DNA of 64,000 nt from Aurantiochytrium sp. KH105. Its lineage: Eukaryota > Sar > Bigyra > Thraustochytrida > Thraustochytriidae. This document shows, piece by piece, positions 18,352 through 27,668 of the stretch. Numbering within the stretch: position 1 is the first letter of the stretch; every line of letters begins with the position of its first letter. The stretch spans positions 62,001 to 126,000 of the forward strand of contig BGKB01000074.1 of the NCBI GenBank assembly GCA_003116975.1. The letters are read 5' to 3'. A program made the translations under genes and the position numbers. The notes under the pieces are model-generated. The model made no database searches and was not told the origin of the DNA. It saw nothing but the letters and a program-made list of their open reading frames with translations.

Positions 18352-20148
18352 ATGCTCGCGAACACGGGCATGCGCGCGTCCGCAGCCGCGCGGCTGGCGC
18401 TCCGCAGCCGCGGCGCGGCCGTGCGGCTGAACGGCGTGCGCGGCCTCAGCGCAGCCGCCGACGAGGACGACCCGCGCAACATGGAGCGCGAGGCCATGGA
18501 GTACGACGTCGTCGTCGTCGGCGCCGGCCCCGCCGGTCTGTCGACGGCGATCCGCCTCAAGCAGCTCGAGGCCGAGAAGGGCCGCGAGGTCTCCGTCTGC
18601 GTCGTCGAAAAGGGCGCCGAGGTCGGCAGCCACATCCTCAGTGGTAACGTCTTCCAGCCCACCGCGCTCGAGGAGCTCTTCCCGGACTGGAAGGAGCAGG
18701 GCGCCCTCGGCGACGACCCCACCCCGGCCGGCGAGGACAAGTTCCTCTTCCTCACCAGCGAGACCGGCGCCATCGAGGCCCCCAGCCTGTCCATCCCGCC
18801 CACCCTCCACAACCACGGCAACTACATCATCTCCCTGAACCTGCTCACCCGCTGGCTCGGCGCCAAGGCCGAGGAGATGGGCGTCGAAATCTACCCGGGC
18901 TTCCCCGCCGCCGAGGTCCTCTACAACGAGGCTGGCGGCGTCGTCGGTGTCGCCACCGGTGACATGGGCATCTCCAAGGCCGGCGAGGTCAAGGACACCT
19001 TCATGCGCGGCATGGAGCTCCGCGCCAAGCAGACCGTCTTCGCCGAGGGCGCCCGCGGCAGCTGCTCCGAGGACGTGATCCGCAAGTTCGACCTCCGCAA
19101 GGACAGCGACATGCAGAGCTACGGCCTCGGTGTCAAGGAGATCTGGCGCATCCCCAAGGAGAAGCACCAGCGCGGCCTCATCCAGCACACCTTTGGCTGG
19201 CCCCTCGACTCGGCCACCTACGGTGGCAGCTTCATGTACCACCACGGCGAGGACGAGATCTTCATTGGCTTCGTCGTCGGCGCCGACTACAAGAACCCCT
19301 ACCTCTCCCCGTATCAGGAGTTCCAGCGCTTCAAGCACCACCCCAAGGTCAAGCAGTACCTCGAGGGCGGTGAGCGCATCTCCTACGGTGCCCGCGTCAT
19401 CAACGAGGGCGGCTTCCAGGCTATCCCCAAGCTCACCATGCCCGGTGGTGTTCTCGTCGGCTGCTCGGCCGGCTTCCTCAACGTTCCCAAGGTCAAGGGC
19501 TCGCACACCGCCATGAAGTCCGGTATGCTCGCCGCCGAGGCCATCTACGACGCCCTCGAGACCATCGAGGAGGGCGACGCCAGCGAGGTCACCGAGTACG
19601 AGACCAAGCTCAAGGACTCCTGGGTGTACTCGGAGCTCAAGAGCGTCCGTAACTACGCCCCGGCCTTCAAGTGGGGCCTCTACGCCGGTGTCGTCTACAG
19701 TGGCATCTCTGGCTTTATTCTTCGCGGCATGGAGCCCTGGACCTTTTCCAAGCACGGCAAGATGCGCGACTGCGACGCCACCGAGCCTGCCTCCAAGCAC
19801 ACCCCGATCGACTACCCCAAGCCCGACGGTGTCATCTCTTTTGACCTCCTCGCCAACCTTTCCACCAGCGGCACCAACCACGAGGCCGACCAGCCTGCCC
19901 ACCTCCGCATCAAGCCCGAGAAGAAGGACATGCCTGACGAGAGCATCTCTGTCTACGCCGGCCCCGAGCAGCGCTTCTGCCCGGCCAAGGTCTACGAGTA
20001 CGAGGACGATGCCAACGGCAAGCCCCAGCTCGTCATCAACGCTTCCAACTGCCTCCACTGCAAGATGTGCAGCATCAAGATGCCCGACGAGTACATCCGC
20101 TGGACTGTTCCCGAGGGTGGTGGCGGCCCTGCCTACGAGAAGATGTAA
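18352..20148 (+). CDS. ETFDH: Electron transfer flavoprotein-ubiquinone oxidoreductase
   Basis: The 598-residue product matches ETF-QO end to end. The enzyme sits on the mitochondrial inner membrane and passes electrons from fatty-acid and amino-acid dehydrogenases, via ETF, to ubiquinone. The N-terminus is Arg/Ala-rich with no acidic residue for about 35 positions, as in a mitochondrial presequence. The FAD-binding motif is YDVVVVGAGPAGLSTA (GAGPAG at 57-62). LSGNVFQPTALEELFPDWKE and IQHTFGWPLD are further family segments. The C-terminal 4Fe-4S ligands are all present: Cys543, Cys567, Cys570 and Cys573 (NCLHCKMCSIKMPDE), followed by WTVPEGGGGPAYEKM. Codons are overwhelmingly C- or G-ending, more so than in neighbouring genes, suggesting high expression. 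The opposite strand is open for 682 codons as a by-product of that bias. Confidence 0.97.
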   Translation: MLANTGMRASAAARLALRSRGAAVRLNGVRGLSAAADEDDPRNMEREAMEYDVVVVGAGPAGLSTAIRLKQLEAEKGREVSVCVVEKGAEVGSHILSGNVFQPTALEELFPDWKEQGALGDDPTPAGEDKFLFLTSETGAIEAPSLSIPPTLHNHGNYIISLNLLTRWLGAKAEEMGVEIYPGFPAAEVLYNEAGGVVGVATGDMGISKAGEVKDTFMRGMELRAKQTVFAEGARGSCSEDVIRKFDLRKDSDMQSYGLGVKEIWRIPKEKHQRGLIQHTFGWPLDSATYGGSFMYHHGEDEIFIGFVVGADYKNPYLSPYQEFQRFKHHPKVKQYLEGGERISYGARVINEGGFQAIPKLTMPGGVLVGCSAGFLNVPKVKGSHTAMKSGMLAAEAIYDALETIEEGDASEVTEYETKLKDSWVYSELKSVRNYAPAFKWGLYAGVVYSGISGFILRGMEPWTFSKHGKMRDCDATEPASKHTPIDYPKPDGVISFDLLANLSTSGTNHEADQPAHLRIKPEKKDMPDESISVYAGPEQRFCPAKVYEYEDDANGKPQLVINASNCLHCKMCSIKMPDEYIRWTVPEGGGGPAYEKM

Positions 20149-20543
20149 ATGTGCATCTCTCCACGTTTCGCCGTATGCGTATACCCCCTTCTCCCCCCCC
20201 CCCCACACTTTTCCTACAAGAACTCTACCCAAATCCCATCCGTCTCTGGTCATGTCAACAAAGAAATTGAACTTTCTCCTTCCTTTTTGCCTCCAACTAT
20301 CCTCGCTGCTGCTTCGTCTTCTTCTGCTTCTTCTTCTTTTCCTAATCTGCAATTCCTCTTTCAAAAGGAGCTTCGTTCGGACTTGTTATTACCGCTGCGG
20401 TCAGCAGTCAGCTTTTCAGAATCCATCTCGTTCGCACTTGTTGCGTGCTCAGCTGATGTGAAAGCTCAATCGCCCTAACCGTCACACCTAGCAAATAGAC
20501 AAACCAAACAAGACCAACAACAAAAGCCAACGTTGGCGTCTCG
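20149..20543. other. Intergenic region, ETF-QO 3' flank
   Basis: About 395 bases between tandem plus-strand genes, with a C9 run near 20194-20205 and CT-rich DNA near 20270-20340. No gene is supported. Confidence 0.5.
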
Positions 20544-21821
20544 ATGGAGGAGCACGCGCGGCAGCTCGCGCGCGGGCTCCAGCGCGCTCAGCAAGGCACC
20601 CGGGCCGGTCGTCTCTCCGTGCCGGACGCAAGAGGCCAAGGCAGGCCAACTCGCGACGACCACGTACGAGGACGCTACCCGGGCCGCAGCCGCGATGGCG
20701 ACGGCGACCATGACAGCGACGGCGACAGCAACGAGGACGAAGCACAGGACGACGAGGACTTGTACGCTCTGAAACGCGCACTCGAGGGTGCAAAGTCGAG
20801 GCTCAAGAGAACGCGCGAAGGCGCGGCGCGAAAGGACCAACAGGACGAGGACCTCGCCGAAGACAAACGCAGACGCATCAACACCCAGGACCTCGACAAG
20901 CTACGCAAAATGCTGGCAGTGTCAAACACGCAGTCGTTTCTACGGACGATCCAGCACGCCGATGTGCGCGACACCGCGGGTACATTCTATCGCATGGAAG
21001 GCCTCGATCGCAATGTGCCCATCCCCGTGGCCCCGGAATCCGAATCCAAGCTCTGTCTCCGCGAAATGGCCACAACTCTTGCGGATCTCACCGGGGTCCG
21101 GCTCTCACGACTGAGTCGCGTCCAGCTCCCAGACTTGCGTCGCACAGCTTGGACAATTCTTGGAGAAGCTGCTGCCACACCGTCGACAAATTCAGATCCA
21201 GCCTCGGTCTTAGCGGCTGCTGCAGCGTCGTCGTCGTCATTCAAGGCCACTTTTTTCGTCAACGAGGGCGAGCAGCGCGTTTCTGACCTGCAACTCCAGG
21301 TCTCCGACGAGGTAGCTCTCGAAATGGCGCCTGCACTCGTCTACTGCCAGGAAAAGTCCTGCTTTCGAACATTTTTTAGCATTTTTGCAGACTACGGCCG
21401 GTTTCATGCTGAACGGGCTCGACTTTTTGCATCGCTCATTGATACATTTCCAGGTGCATGCAAAGCTACCAACCAGTGGACCACGGCTGATTTTGCGCAG
21501 CCAAATCTCCTCGAGGGTGTCAGCGAGATTTTGCGCATTCGAATGCGGAGCCAAGCCCTCGCCTTTCTCATCTGGGCACCTGTTTTCCGTCCGGGGAACG
21601 CTGGGCGAAGTTTCGAGACACGGGCCCATCTTTTGCGTCTCTTGCCTCAAAAGCAAAAGAAATCTCAAGGAAATCCTGAACTTGATGATGACGTGACTAG
21701 CGATGAGGAGGCAAGCTCGCGCAAGAATCGTTTTCGCGTGGACCCAGATTTCGAAGTTCTCGCGCAGCATCTGGGACTTCACGAGGCGGCGCAAAAGTTT
21801 GTCGCAGCAACCACTCGATGA
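20544..21821 (+). CDS. Unknown protein with disordered N-terminus and folded C-terminal half
   Basis: A 425-residue product from ATG at 20544. Residues 1-75 are Arg/Asp/Gly-rich disorder. A basic coiled-coil-like helix (about 76-125) follows, and then a region that looks folded: TFYRMEGLDRNVPIPVAPES (about 149-168), an Ala/Ser tract, a strand-rich segment (FKATFFVNEGEQRVSDLQLQ) and an aromatic-rich helix (FRTFFSIFADYGRFHAERAR). An acidic patch DDDVTSDEEASS lies near the end. I do not recognise the family. A nuclear chromatin- or kinetochore-type protein would fit the coiled coil plus strand-rich layout, but that is only a guess. There are no introns. Confidence 0.7.
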   Translation: MEEHARQLARGLQRAQQGTRAGRLSVPDARGQGRPTRDDHVRGRYPGRSRDGDGDHDSDGDSNEDEAQDDEDLYALKRALEGAKSRLKRTREGAARKDQQDEDLAEDKRRRINTQDLDKLRKMLAVSNTQSFLRTIQHADVRDTAGTFYRMEGLDRNVPIPVAPESESKLCLREMATTLADLTGVRLSRLSRVQLPDLRRTAWTILGEAAATPSTNSDPASVLAAAAASSSSFKATFFVNEGEQRVSDLQLQVSDEVALEMAPALVYCQEKSCFRTFFSIFADYGRFHAERARLFASLIDTFPGACKATNQWTTADFAQPNLLEGVSEILRIRMRSQALAFLIWAPVFRPGNAGRSFETRAHLLRLLPQKQKKSQGNPELDDDVTSDEEASSRKNRFRVDPDFEVLAQHLGLHEAAQKFVAATTR

Positions 21822-22311
21822 AGACACAACACCAGCCAGCTATTGCGTGTTATATATATCAATGTGTGCGGCCGCTGGTTGGTCCATGACGATTACGAAG
21901 CAAAGGGAGGAGAGGAAATTCGCGCTCTTTACTAGCGAACCTATCGCTCTTGCTTGCGATTGTGTGCTCACTACCACAAGTTCTCCTGATTCTGCTGATC
22001 ACCAAACCTGGGAGCTCCCGATTCGTGACACAAAGACTACCTCGAAGCAGCAGTCACCACGTGCAATTGTCTCTGTCAACTCTCCATACGCGAAGTGAAC
22101 GCCTCGCTGCACACGAACCTTAACAAGAAGAACGAACGACGACATTACATGATTTTATATGAATGATTGAATGATTGAAGATGGAGATCATCAGTGTGGT
22201 GTGGCCCTTTCATGCCGGCGTCCCTATCCGTGCGCGAGCCAGCACTCGCTCACCATCTTGCGGGCGTAACGAGGCCTAGGCTGCTATGGTATGTGATTCA
22301 TGTTTCGAGTT
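21822..22311. other. Convergent intergenic region
   Basis: About 490 bases between the stop codons of two converging genes, A/T-richer than the coding DNA, with imperfect AATGATTG repeats near 22160-22182. It probably holds the polyadenylation regions of both. No gene is supported. Confidence 0.5.
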
Positions 22312-24399
22312 CTACATACTCGCGTCAAACCCCTCACCATCAAAGCCCTGAAAACCGGCGAGCATAAAGACGGGGTGATAGACTTTCTTTTCCAGTTTGG
22401 AGCACCAGTTCCACGAGCTCGTGAGGCGACCATCGATGCAGCTGCGAACGCAATACGAAATTGAAACAGAGCGTGAGAAGGCTGTTGGGATGGCAAAGGG
22501 AATCGCGCAAGTATCAAGAAAAATACAGAAAACGCCCACATAAAACGTACCTGCCACCGTCGTCTCCAGAACCATCAAATCCATGTCGAAAGAAGTCTAC
22601 GCGCGCACAAAGCGTAAAAATACACACACATACACACAAAGCAAGGGCGAAAGAAAGTCAGTCAGTCAGTCAGTCAGTCAGACACTCAGTCAGTCGGAAA
22701 CACCTGTAAAAATTGAACACGTACCTGCGAGAATGAGCTTGCGGAGACGCTCATGGTCTCCAAAGTTCTTGGTAATGTAGGCAGAAATGTGCGGGTCGGC
22801 GTTGAGTTCATCGATGCGATCAATGGTGTTAGCAAGGGGCGCCAGGATTCGAGGCACTTGCGTGTACTTGTCGATGAAAATTAGCGCATTGGGCACATCC
22901 CGATCGCCGAGATGGACGACGCTGAGGCCAATCCAGCGGCCCACCTTGGCACGAACTGTGGCGAGAATGCGACTCATTTCCTGTGACACCCGAGGCGCGC
23001 TCTGGCAGCGCTGCAAACCCTGACCAGTGTTGCAGAGGCGGTAGCCATTGCGACTGTCGAGAAGATCCTCCTCGGCGAGGCGCCAAAGCTTAAAAAAGTT
23101 GCCCATGATCTCGCGCCAAAGGGTAAGGGACTGCAACACGAAATAGTATTGCGTCTCGTGCGAGTGCGTTAGCTTGGACCCGTTGCGACCGCTGCGGATA
23201 GCCAATGACTCGTCTGATTTGCTCGGAGATACGTTCGGGTTGAAGTACCGCTTCAGGTAAGCAATCATGCGGTCGACGGGTCCCCGATTACTGCGCAGAA
23301 AACTAAAGTTGTCCGAGATGCTGGCTACAACAAGCTTAACAGTCTCGGCCGAGAGACCCTCGTCAGAGGCATACTTTTGGACAATGTCATCCAGAGCGCG
23401 CTGTTTCTGTGCGCGAGCCTCCGCAGCGTCCTCGCGCGAGCCGCCGGCGTCGACCTCGGACGCGGCGATCGCCAAGAGGGGGTCTTGAAGCAACTCAAGC
23501 TGGTCCGCGTCGGCGAGTATGCTGTGGACAGTGACGACTGGGTTCTTGAGGTCGACGTCGAGACGCAGACGCGGATTGACGTTGTCCATGATGATGTACA
23601 ACAGCTTGCCGTACGTTGAGCGCATCTTGTCTGGGTTCATGATTTTGTAGCGACGACCAATTTCAAGAGCTTCGCGGAAGAACTCTTCGTTGTCCTCAAT
23701 AGGGCGGTCACGGAGCATGCGCGCGCCGACCGTCCTGAAGTCGTTGCTCACGGCCAGTCCAGCGAGCTGCTTGCACAGCTCGATTTGTTCCTCGCGAATC
23801 ACCTCTTCCTTGTCCCAGGTGTTCCGCGCAAAGTAGTTGTTGCTACTCACATCCACCTTGTCGGTATACTCGCTAATGTCAAGCGCGCCTTCTACGATGT
23901 CGAGCTTGATGCGTTCTTCGTGGCTCAAGCGCATGGGGATGCTCTTGGCGCGATCCTCGAGTCCTTGGAGGATGTTGATGTGGTACTTGGAGAGGAGCTG
24001 CACGACGGCGCCTGCTCCTGTTGCTGCTGCTCCTCCCTCGGAACTTTGCTGGGAGGAAGCGTCCGCTTGATCTTCGGACTTGCTCTCAGCGCCTGAGGCG
24101 CCGGCATCTTCTTCGGGCTGTTCCTTTTCCTCCTCCGGTGCATCGAGATCGTCGCGGATGTCGCGTTTCATGGCGTCGCGGACCTCGGCCAGCTTGGCTT
24201 CGTCCATCTCCTCCTCCTTTTCGTCCACCGTGGGCGCGGGCATCATCTCCATGTCCGCGTCGTCCTGCTGGCCCTCTCGCTGCGCCGGGCTCGTGGGCGG
24301 GGTCGCGTCGCCGCGGGCGGCCTCGGCAGCGGCCTCGGCGCCAGCGGGGTCTGGCCCTCCATTTCCGGCATCCGCGGCGCGCGTTGCGTCCCGGTCCAT
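22312..24399 (-). CDS. DUF2009 / UPF0652 family protein, three exons
   Basis: Exons at 24399-22725, 22596-22551 and 22441-22312 join in frame to about 616 residues. Both introns are GT-AG (22724-22597 and 22550-22442), with donors reading GTACGT. Residues 1-115 are acidic and disordered. The remainder matches the DUF2009/UPF0652 family, widespread in plants, animals and protists and of unknown function. Family landmarks are LTHSHETQYYFVLQSLTLWR, WRLAEEDLLDSRNGYRLCNT, VVHLGDRDVPNALIFIDKYT and, only after splicing, FFRHGFDGSG followed by SCIDGRLTSSWNWCSKLEKK and MLAGFQGFDG. The splice model is therefore supported by homology across both junctions. The start at 24399 (MDRDATRAA) is my choice; the frame is open to 24837 but is filler. 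Intron 1 contains a CAGT microsatellite. Confidence 0.85.
22655..22694. repeat. CAGT microsatellite inside intron 1 of the DUF2009 gene
   Basis: About seven GTCA/CAGT units, then ACACT and two more. It sits wholly inside the 22597-22724 intron, so it does not affect the protein. Confidence 0.85.
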
Positions 24400-25062
24400 G
24401 GTCTCCGCTGCGGAGCTGGCACGCCCTGGCCCTCGGGTCGGCGCCGCGCGCACTGCGGTCGCCGCAACGTTCTGTAGCGCTCGCGCGAGCAGGGCGCCTG
24501 CGCGCGCGCACGAGCAGGCCCGTCGTGTCGACGTTGCGGCTCTGCGCCGCGCAGCCGACGGCCTCCCTTTGCGGCATTGCATCGCTTCTCCCGCGGATGA
24601 ATCTGTAAAAAAAAAAAAAAAAACACGAGACCGCGAAGCTGTGCGTGCACAAGAGCGCTCGCTGCACGGCAGGTAGGGAAAAACAAACGGGAGAGAGGAC
24701 ATGATTACGTGCGTCGGTGCTTGATTAAAATTTGATCGCGCGCGTGTTTGGTGACGATGGGGATGATGATAGGGCTTAGAGGTGTCTGTTTGATCTTTTG
24801 GAGGGTAAGTGATGGATTGTGGGATCAGACAAAGCATGGTGGTGCAGTATGGTTGGTTCGTTTCTCCAAAGATGATTGACTGTGAATGATAGGTTCACAA
24901 GCACACACAGTGTATAACCTTGGCTGAGGAGAGAATCAAAGTTGACATCTTTGGGTAAAAAAGAGAGAGACAGAGATTATAGTGGTAGTGGTGGTAAAAC
25001 AACAACAACAACAACAACGCGGACACACAAAACGCGCTGGAAAACGCAAATCGACAAGACGT
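24400..25062. other. Intergenic region between tandem minus-strand genes
   Basis: About 660 bases: the leader and promoter of the DUF2009 gene and the 3' flank of the 7TM-RGS gene. It includes an A17 run near 24606-24622 and a short AAC run near 25002-25018. No gene is supported. Confidence 0.5.
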
Positions 25063-26496
25063 TCAGGGCCCTGAATGCTCGCTGCGCGAAGACAAGGAAG
25101 CCTTGGCATGCTTGTACAGATGAGACCTTTGAAAACGCGGAAAAGAGTCTGTTTCGACGAGCTCGTAGACCTCTTCGTAGGCACGATCAAAGAGCTCTAG
25201 TGGGGGCTTGGGCATGATATCGAGTTCCTTAGCGTTGGACTCGAGGAGAGCTTGCAGAGGAAGCACCTTTGACTCCAAGTCGCTCTTAATGGAAGAAGGC
25301 AAATTCACCTCGAGCATGCTGCCGTCCTTGATAAACGTCGCGTAGATATCGACAATGCGCGAAACAAGGTCACGCGTTGGCAAATCATTGTGGCGAACGC
25401 GATATCGGGAAATTGCGTCGAGAAAAACACCATTCTCAGAACTCCACTCTTGTGCCAGATAAGCCTGAAAAATGCGCTTGGCCCCGGGACTTTCGAGTAT
25501 CATGGACAGCGTTGTGGAGTCCTTGCGTCGACTGTGCTTGTGACTGTTCTCACGATACGTGAGAAAAATTGGATAGACACACTGCGTCAAGTGGACACCG
25601 AAAGAAGCCAAAGCGACAATGTAAAGCCAATCGAATTTGCCATGTTCACGGACCCCGCCCGGATCTGGGATGGAGAGCAGCGTGCCAATGAAAACCACAA
25701 GTCCCAAAATCACCACGACGCGCAGCTCGTGGACGATGCCAATGGGATCGTCGGTCTTCCACAGGATAATGCTTGTCGGCGCGATGATGATCAGCATAAA
25801 ACAACCCAGCGAGACGTACGCAACAAATGGTTGACCTTCCACCACGCAACCATAGCAACCCCTGAAGCCAAAGTTAGTTTCCGCGGCGACGCTAAGACCA
25901 ATGCCAATGAATAAAGTGATGGCGGTCACGAGCACCTGTAGCGCAATGCCAAAAGCGTTCGATTTACCGAAAAAGATGGCTTGCGTGCGCGAGGCTCGGC
26001 GGGGCCTGCCGGCGCTCGTCGTCGTATCNTCGCACGTGCACGAACAGAGCGTTCGAAAGAAAGAGCGCAAGACTGCGGCGAGCGAGCCCGTTCGGTAAAG
26101 CTCTGGGTCAAAGTCTTCGCTTTCCTCGTAGACATCTTCGAGGATGAGCTTGCCGAAGCGAATCCGATACGTGGTGAGCACCAGGCGAGTAGCGACGGGT
26201 CCGCACGCGAGGGGCAAGTAGAAGAGAGTTAACCAGAGCGTGAGGTCGCAGGGAAAAGCATCGCGACCCATGTAGTTGGTCAGGCCGCTCGCGATGGCCT
26301 GCAGCAGGATGCCAAAGGCGCTCACGACCATGAGGCCGAAATGCCGCTTCGCCAGCAATGGATGGTTCGACCTGGTCATCCACCATACGATGGTGATAGG
26401 AATGACGACAATCTCCGCCACAAAGATGATCAGGCCCAGCCACTGCTGCGAGGCATCAAACTCGATCACATCCTCGTACGCCTCGCATTCTGACAT
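25063..26496 (-). CDS. Seven-transmembrane receptor with C-terminal RGS domain
   Basis: A 477-residue product. Seven hydrophobic helices run from about residue 19 to 335, including LGLIIFVAEIVVIPITIVWW, LMVVSAFGILLQAIASGL, LTLFYLPLACGPVATRLVLT, IALQVLVTAITLFIGIGLSV, YVSLGCFMLIIIAPTSIIL, LRVVVILGLVVFIGTLLSI and WLYIVALASFGVHLTQCVY. A basic linker follows, then a helical RGS domain (about 355-470) with the typical LESPGAKRIFQAYLAQEWSS opening and the closing helix FPRFQRSHLYKH. RGS domains speed GTP hydrolysis by G-alpha subunits, so a receptor-RGS fusion can switch off its own G protein, as in plant RGS1. An ambiguous base at 26029 leaves residue 156, in a cytoplasmic loop, undefined. ATG at 26496 is chosen; the frame upstream is open but repetitive. 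Confidence 0.88.
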   Translation of the reverse strand: MSECEAYEDVIEFDASQQWLGLIIFVAEIVVIPITIVWWMTRSNHPLLAKRHFGLMVVSAFGILLQAIASGLTNYMGRDAFPCDLTLWLTLFYLPLACGPVATRLVLTTYRIRFGKLILEDVYEESEDFDPELYRTGSLAAVLRSFFRTLCSCTCXDTTTSAGRPRRASRTQAIFFGKSNAFGIALQVLVTAITLFIGIGLSVAAETNFGFRGCYGCVVEGQPFVAYVSLGCFMLIIIAPTSIILWKTDDPIGIVHELRVVVILGLVVFIGTLLSIPDPGGVREHGKFDWLYIVALASFGVHLTQCVYPIFLTYRENSHKHSRRKDSTTLSMILESPGAKRIFQAYLAQEWSSENGVFLDAISRYRVRHNDLPTRDLVSRIVDIYATFIKDGSMLEVNLPSSIKSDLESKVLPLQALLESNAKELDIMPKPPLELFDRAYEEVYELVETDSFPRFQRSHLYKHAKASLSSRSEHSGP

Positions 26497-27668
26497 TCTC
26501 CAACGCGAAGCACCTGATGCAGGTCTGTTTCTTCGCAGCGGCCAAGCAGATGGCTGGCTGGCTGGCCGGCCGGCCAGCCGGCAGCGGCCACCTAGCTCCT
26601 CGCAACGACCCAACTCGCCAGCCAACACCACCCGCCCCGACGAACAGACGCTGGCGCCAGGAGTTTCTGGTTTGGGAGGCCTGGTCGCCTTGGCGCAACG
26701 CGGTCGCAGCCCTTGCGCCACTCGCACACATGCACGCGCTCGTCGTTGTAGTGGACACTGCCGCATCCATTTCGCTTCATTTTGGCAACTAGCGTGCCGG
26801 CGCGATCTTCCGCTCGGACGCACCGATCGCTCGATCAATCGATCGCTCGATCGCCCGATCCTCCTTCCGGCCAGCCTGCCAGCCTGCCAGCCAGCCGAAC
26901 AACCGACACGCATGCATGCGGTGCGTGCGTGCGCGCCCCTGCGTCCGTGCGTCCGTGCGTCTCTGTCTGACAAACTCCACTGCGACGTGCCTCGCGGGTG
27001 CACGCACGCACGCACGCGCACACGCACGGCGATCAATCGATCTACCTGGATGGCCTCTCGCGCGCCGACCAAAGTGCGCCGTCGCGATGTCCGCGCTGGC
27101 CACGCCCTCGCTCGCCGCGCCCGAGGCCTCGCCGCCCGGCCGCAGCTCGCGCGACCGGGCTGGGCTGGGCGGGTGGGCTGGGCTGGGCGGGTGGGCAGAG
27201 GATCGACTTGGGCTGACTGTGAATGAATCTGCACGTGCTGCACGCGCTGCATGCAGCGGCTGCACGTGCTGTTACAGATGCGTCGGAAAGCTCCAACCCA
27301 AAAGGCATTTTCTTCCTTTGGCCTCCTACCGCTCCTCTTTCCCTCTCCCCTTTTCCTGAGCCTACCGCGCCCTGCCCCGCGAGCCCGCGGCGGCCGCGCG
27401 AGCGTCCGTGCGTGCGTATAGCTGAGGCGGTGCAGGTGCGCGCGCAGCGAAGGGAGGGCGCACATCTGCAGCCGCATCTGCTGCAGGCTGCGTGGCCTCA
27501 TCGGGCCAGGTCTTGACGAGGGGCTGGCCTGTGCGCGAGCCAGCGCCCCACAGACGTGCCGGACCCAGCGAAGGAAGCAGCGACAGTGGCGGAAGCGAAA
27601 GCGAAAGCAACAACAATAACATCATCAAGAACTAATAGGCCTAATAAGTCCTCCGCGCGGGCCGCTCT
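26497..27668. other. Repeat-rich intergenic region
   Basis: About 1.2 kb with GGCT/GGCC runs (26546-26582), GATC-rich DNA (26823-26860), CAGC-type runs (26875-26900), GCAC runs (26998-27030) and GGGCTGGGC repeats (27160-27195). The minus frame feeding the 7TM-RGS gene is open across most of it, but its product is low-complexity Arg/Ala filler. No gene is supported. Confidence 0.55.

Noticed and set aside
18316-20364. 682-codon minus-strand frame antisense to ETF-QO
   Set aside because: Its product is Leu/Gly/Val/Asp filler with no domain and is explained by codon bias of the real gene.
26497-27501. 335-codon in-frame extension upstream of the 7TM-RGS gene
   Set aside because: Open but Arg/Ala filler through several microsatellites. 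The ATG at 26496 starts the receptor sensibly.
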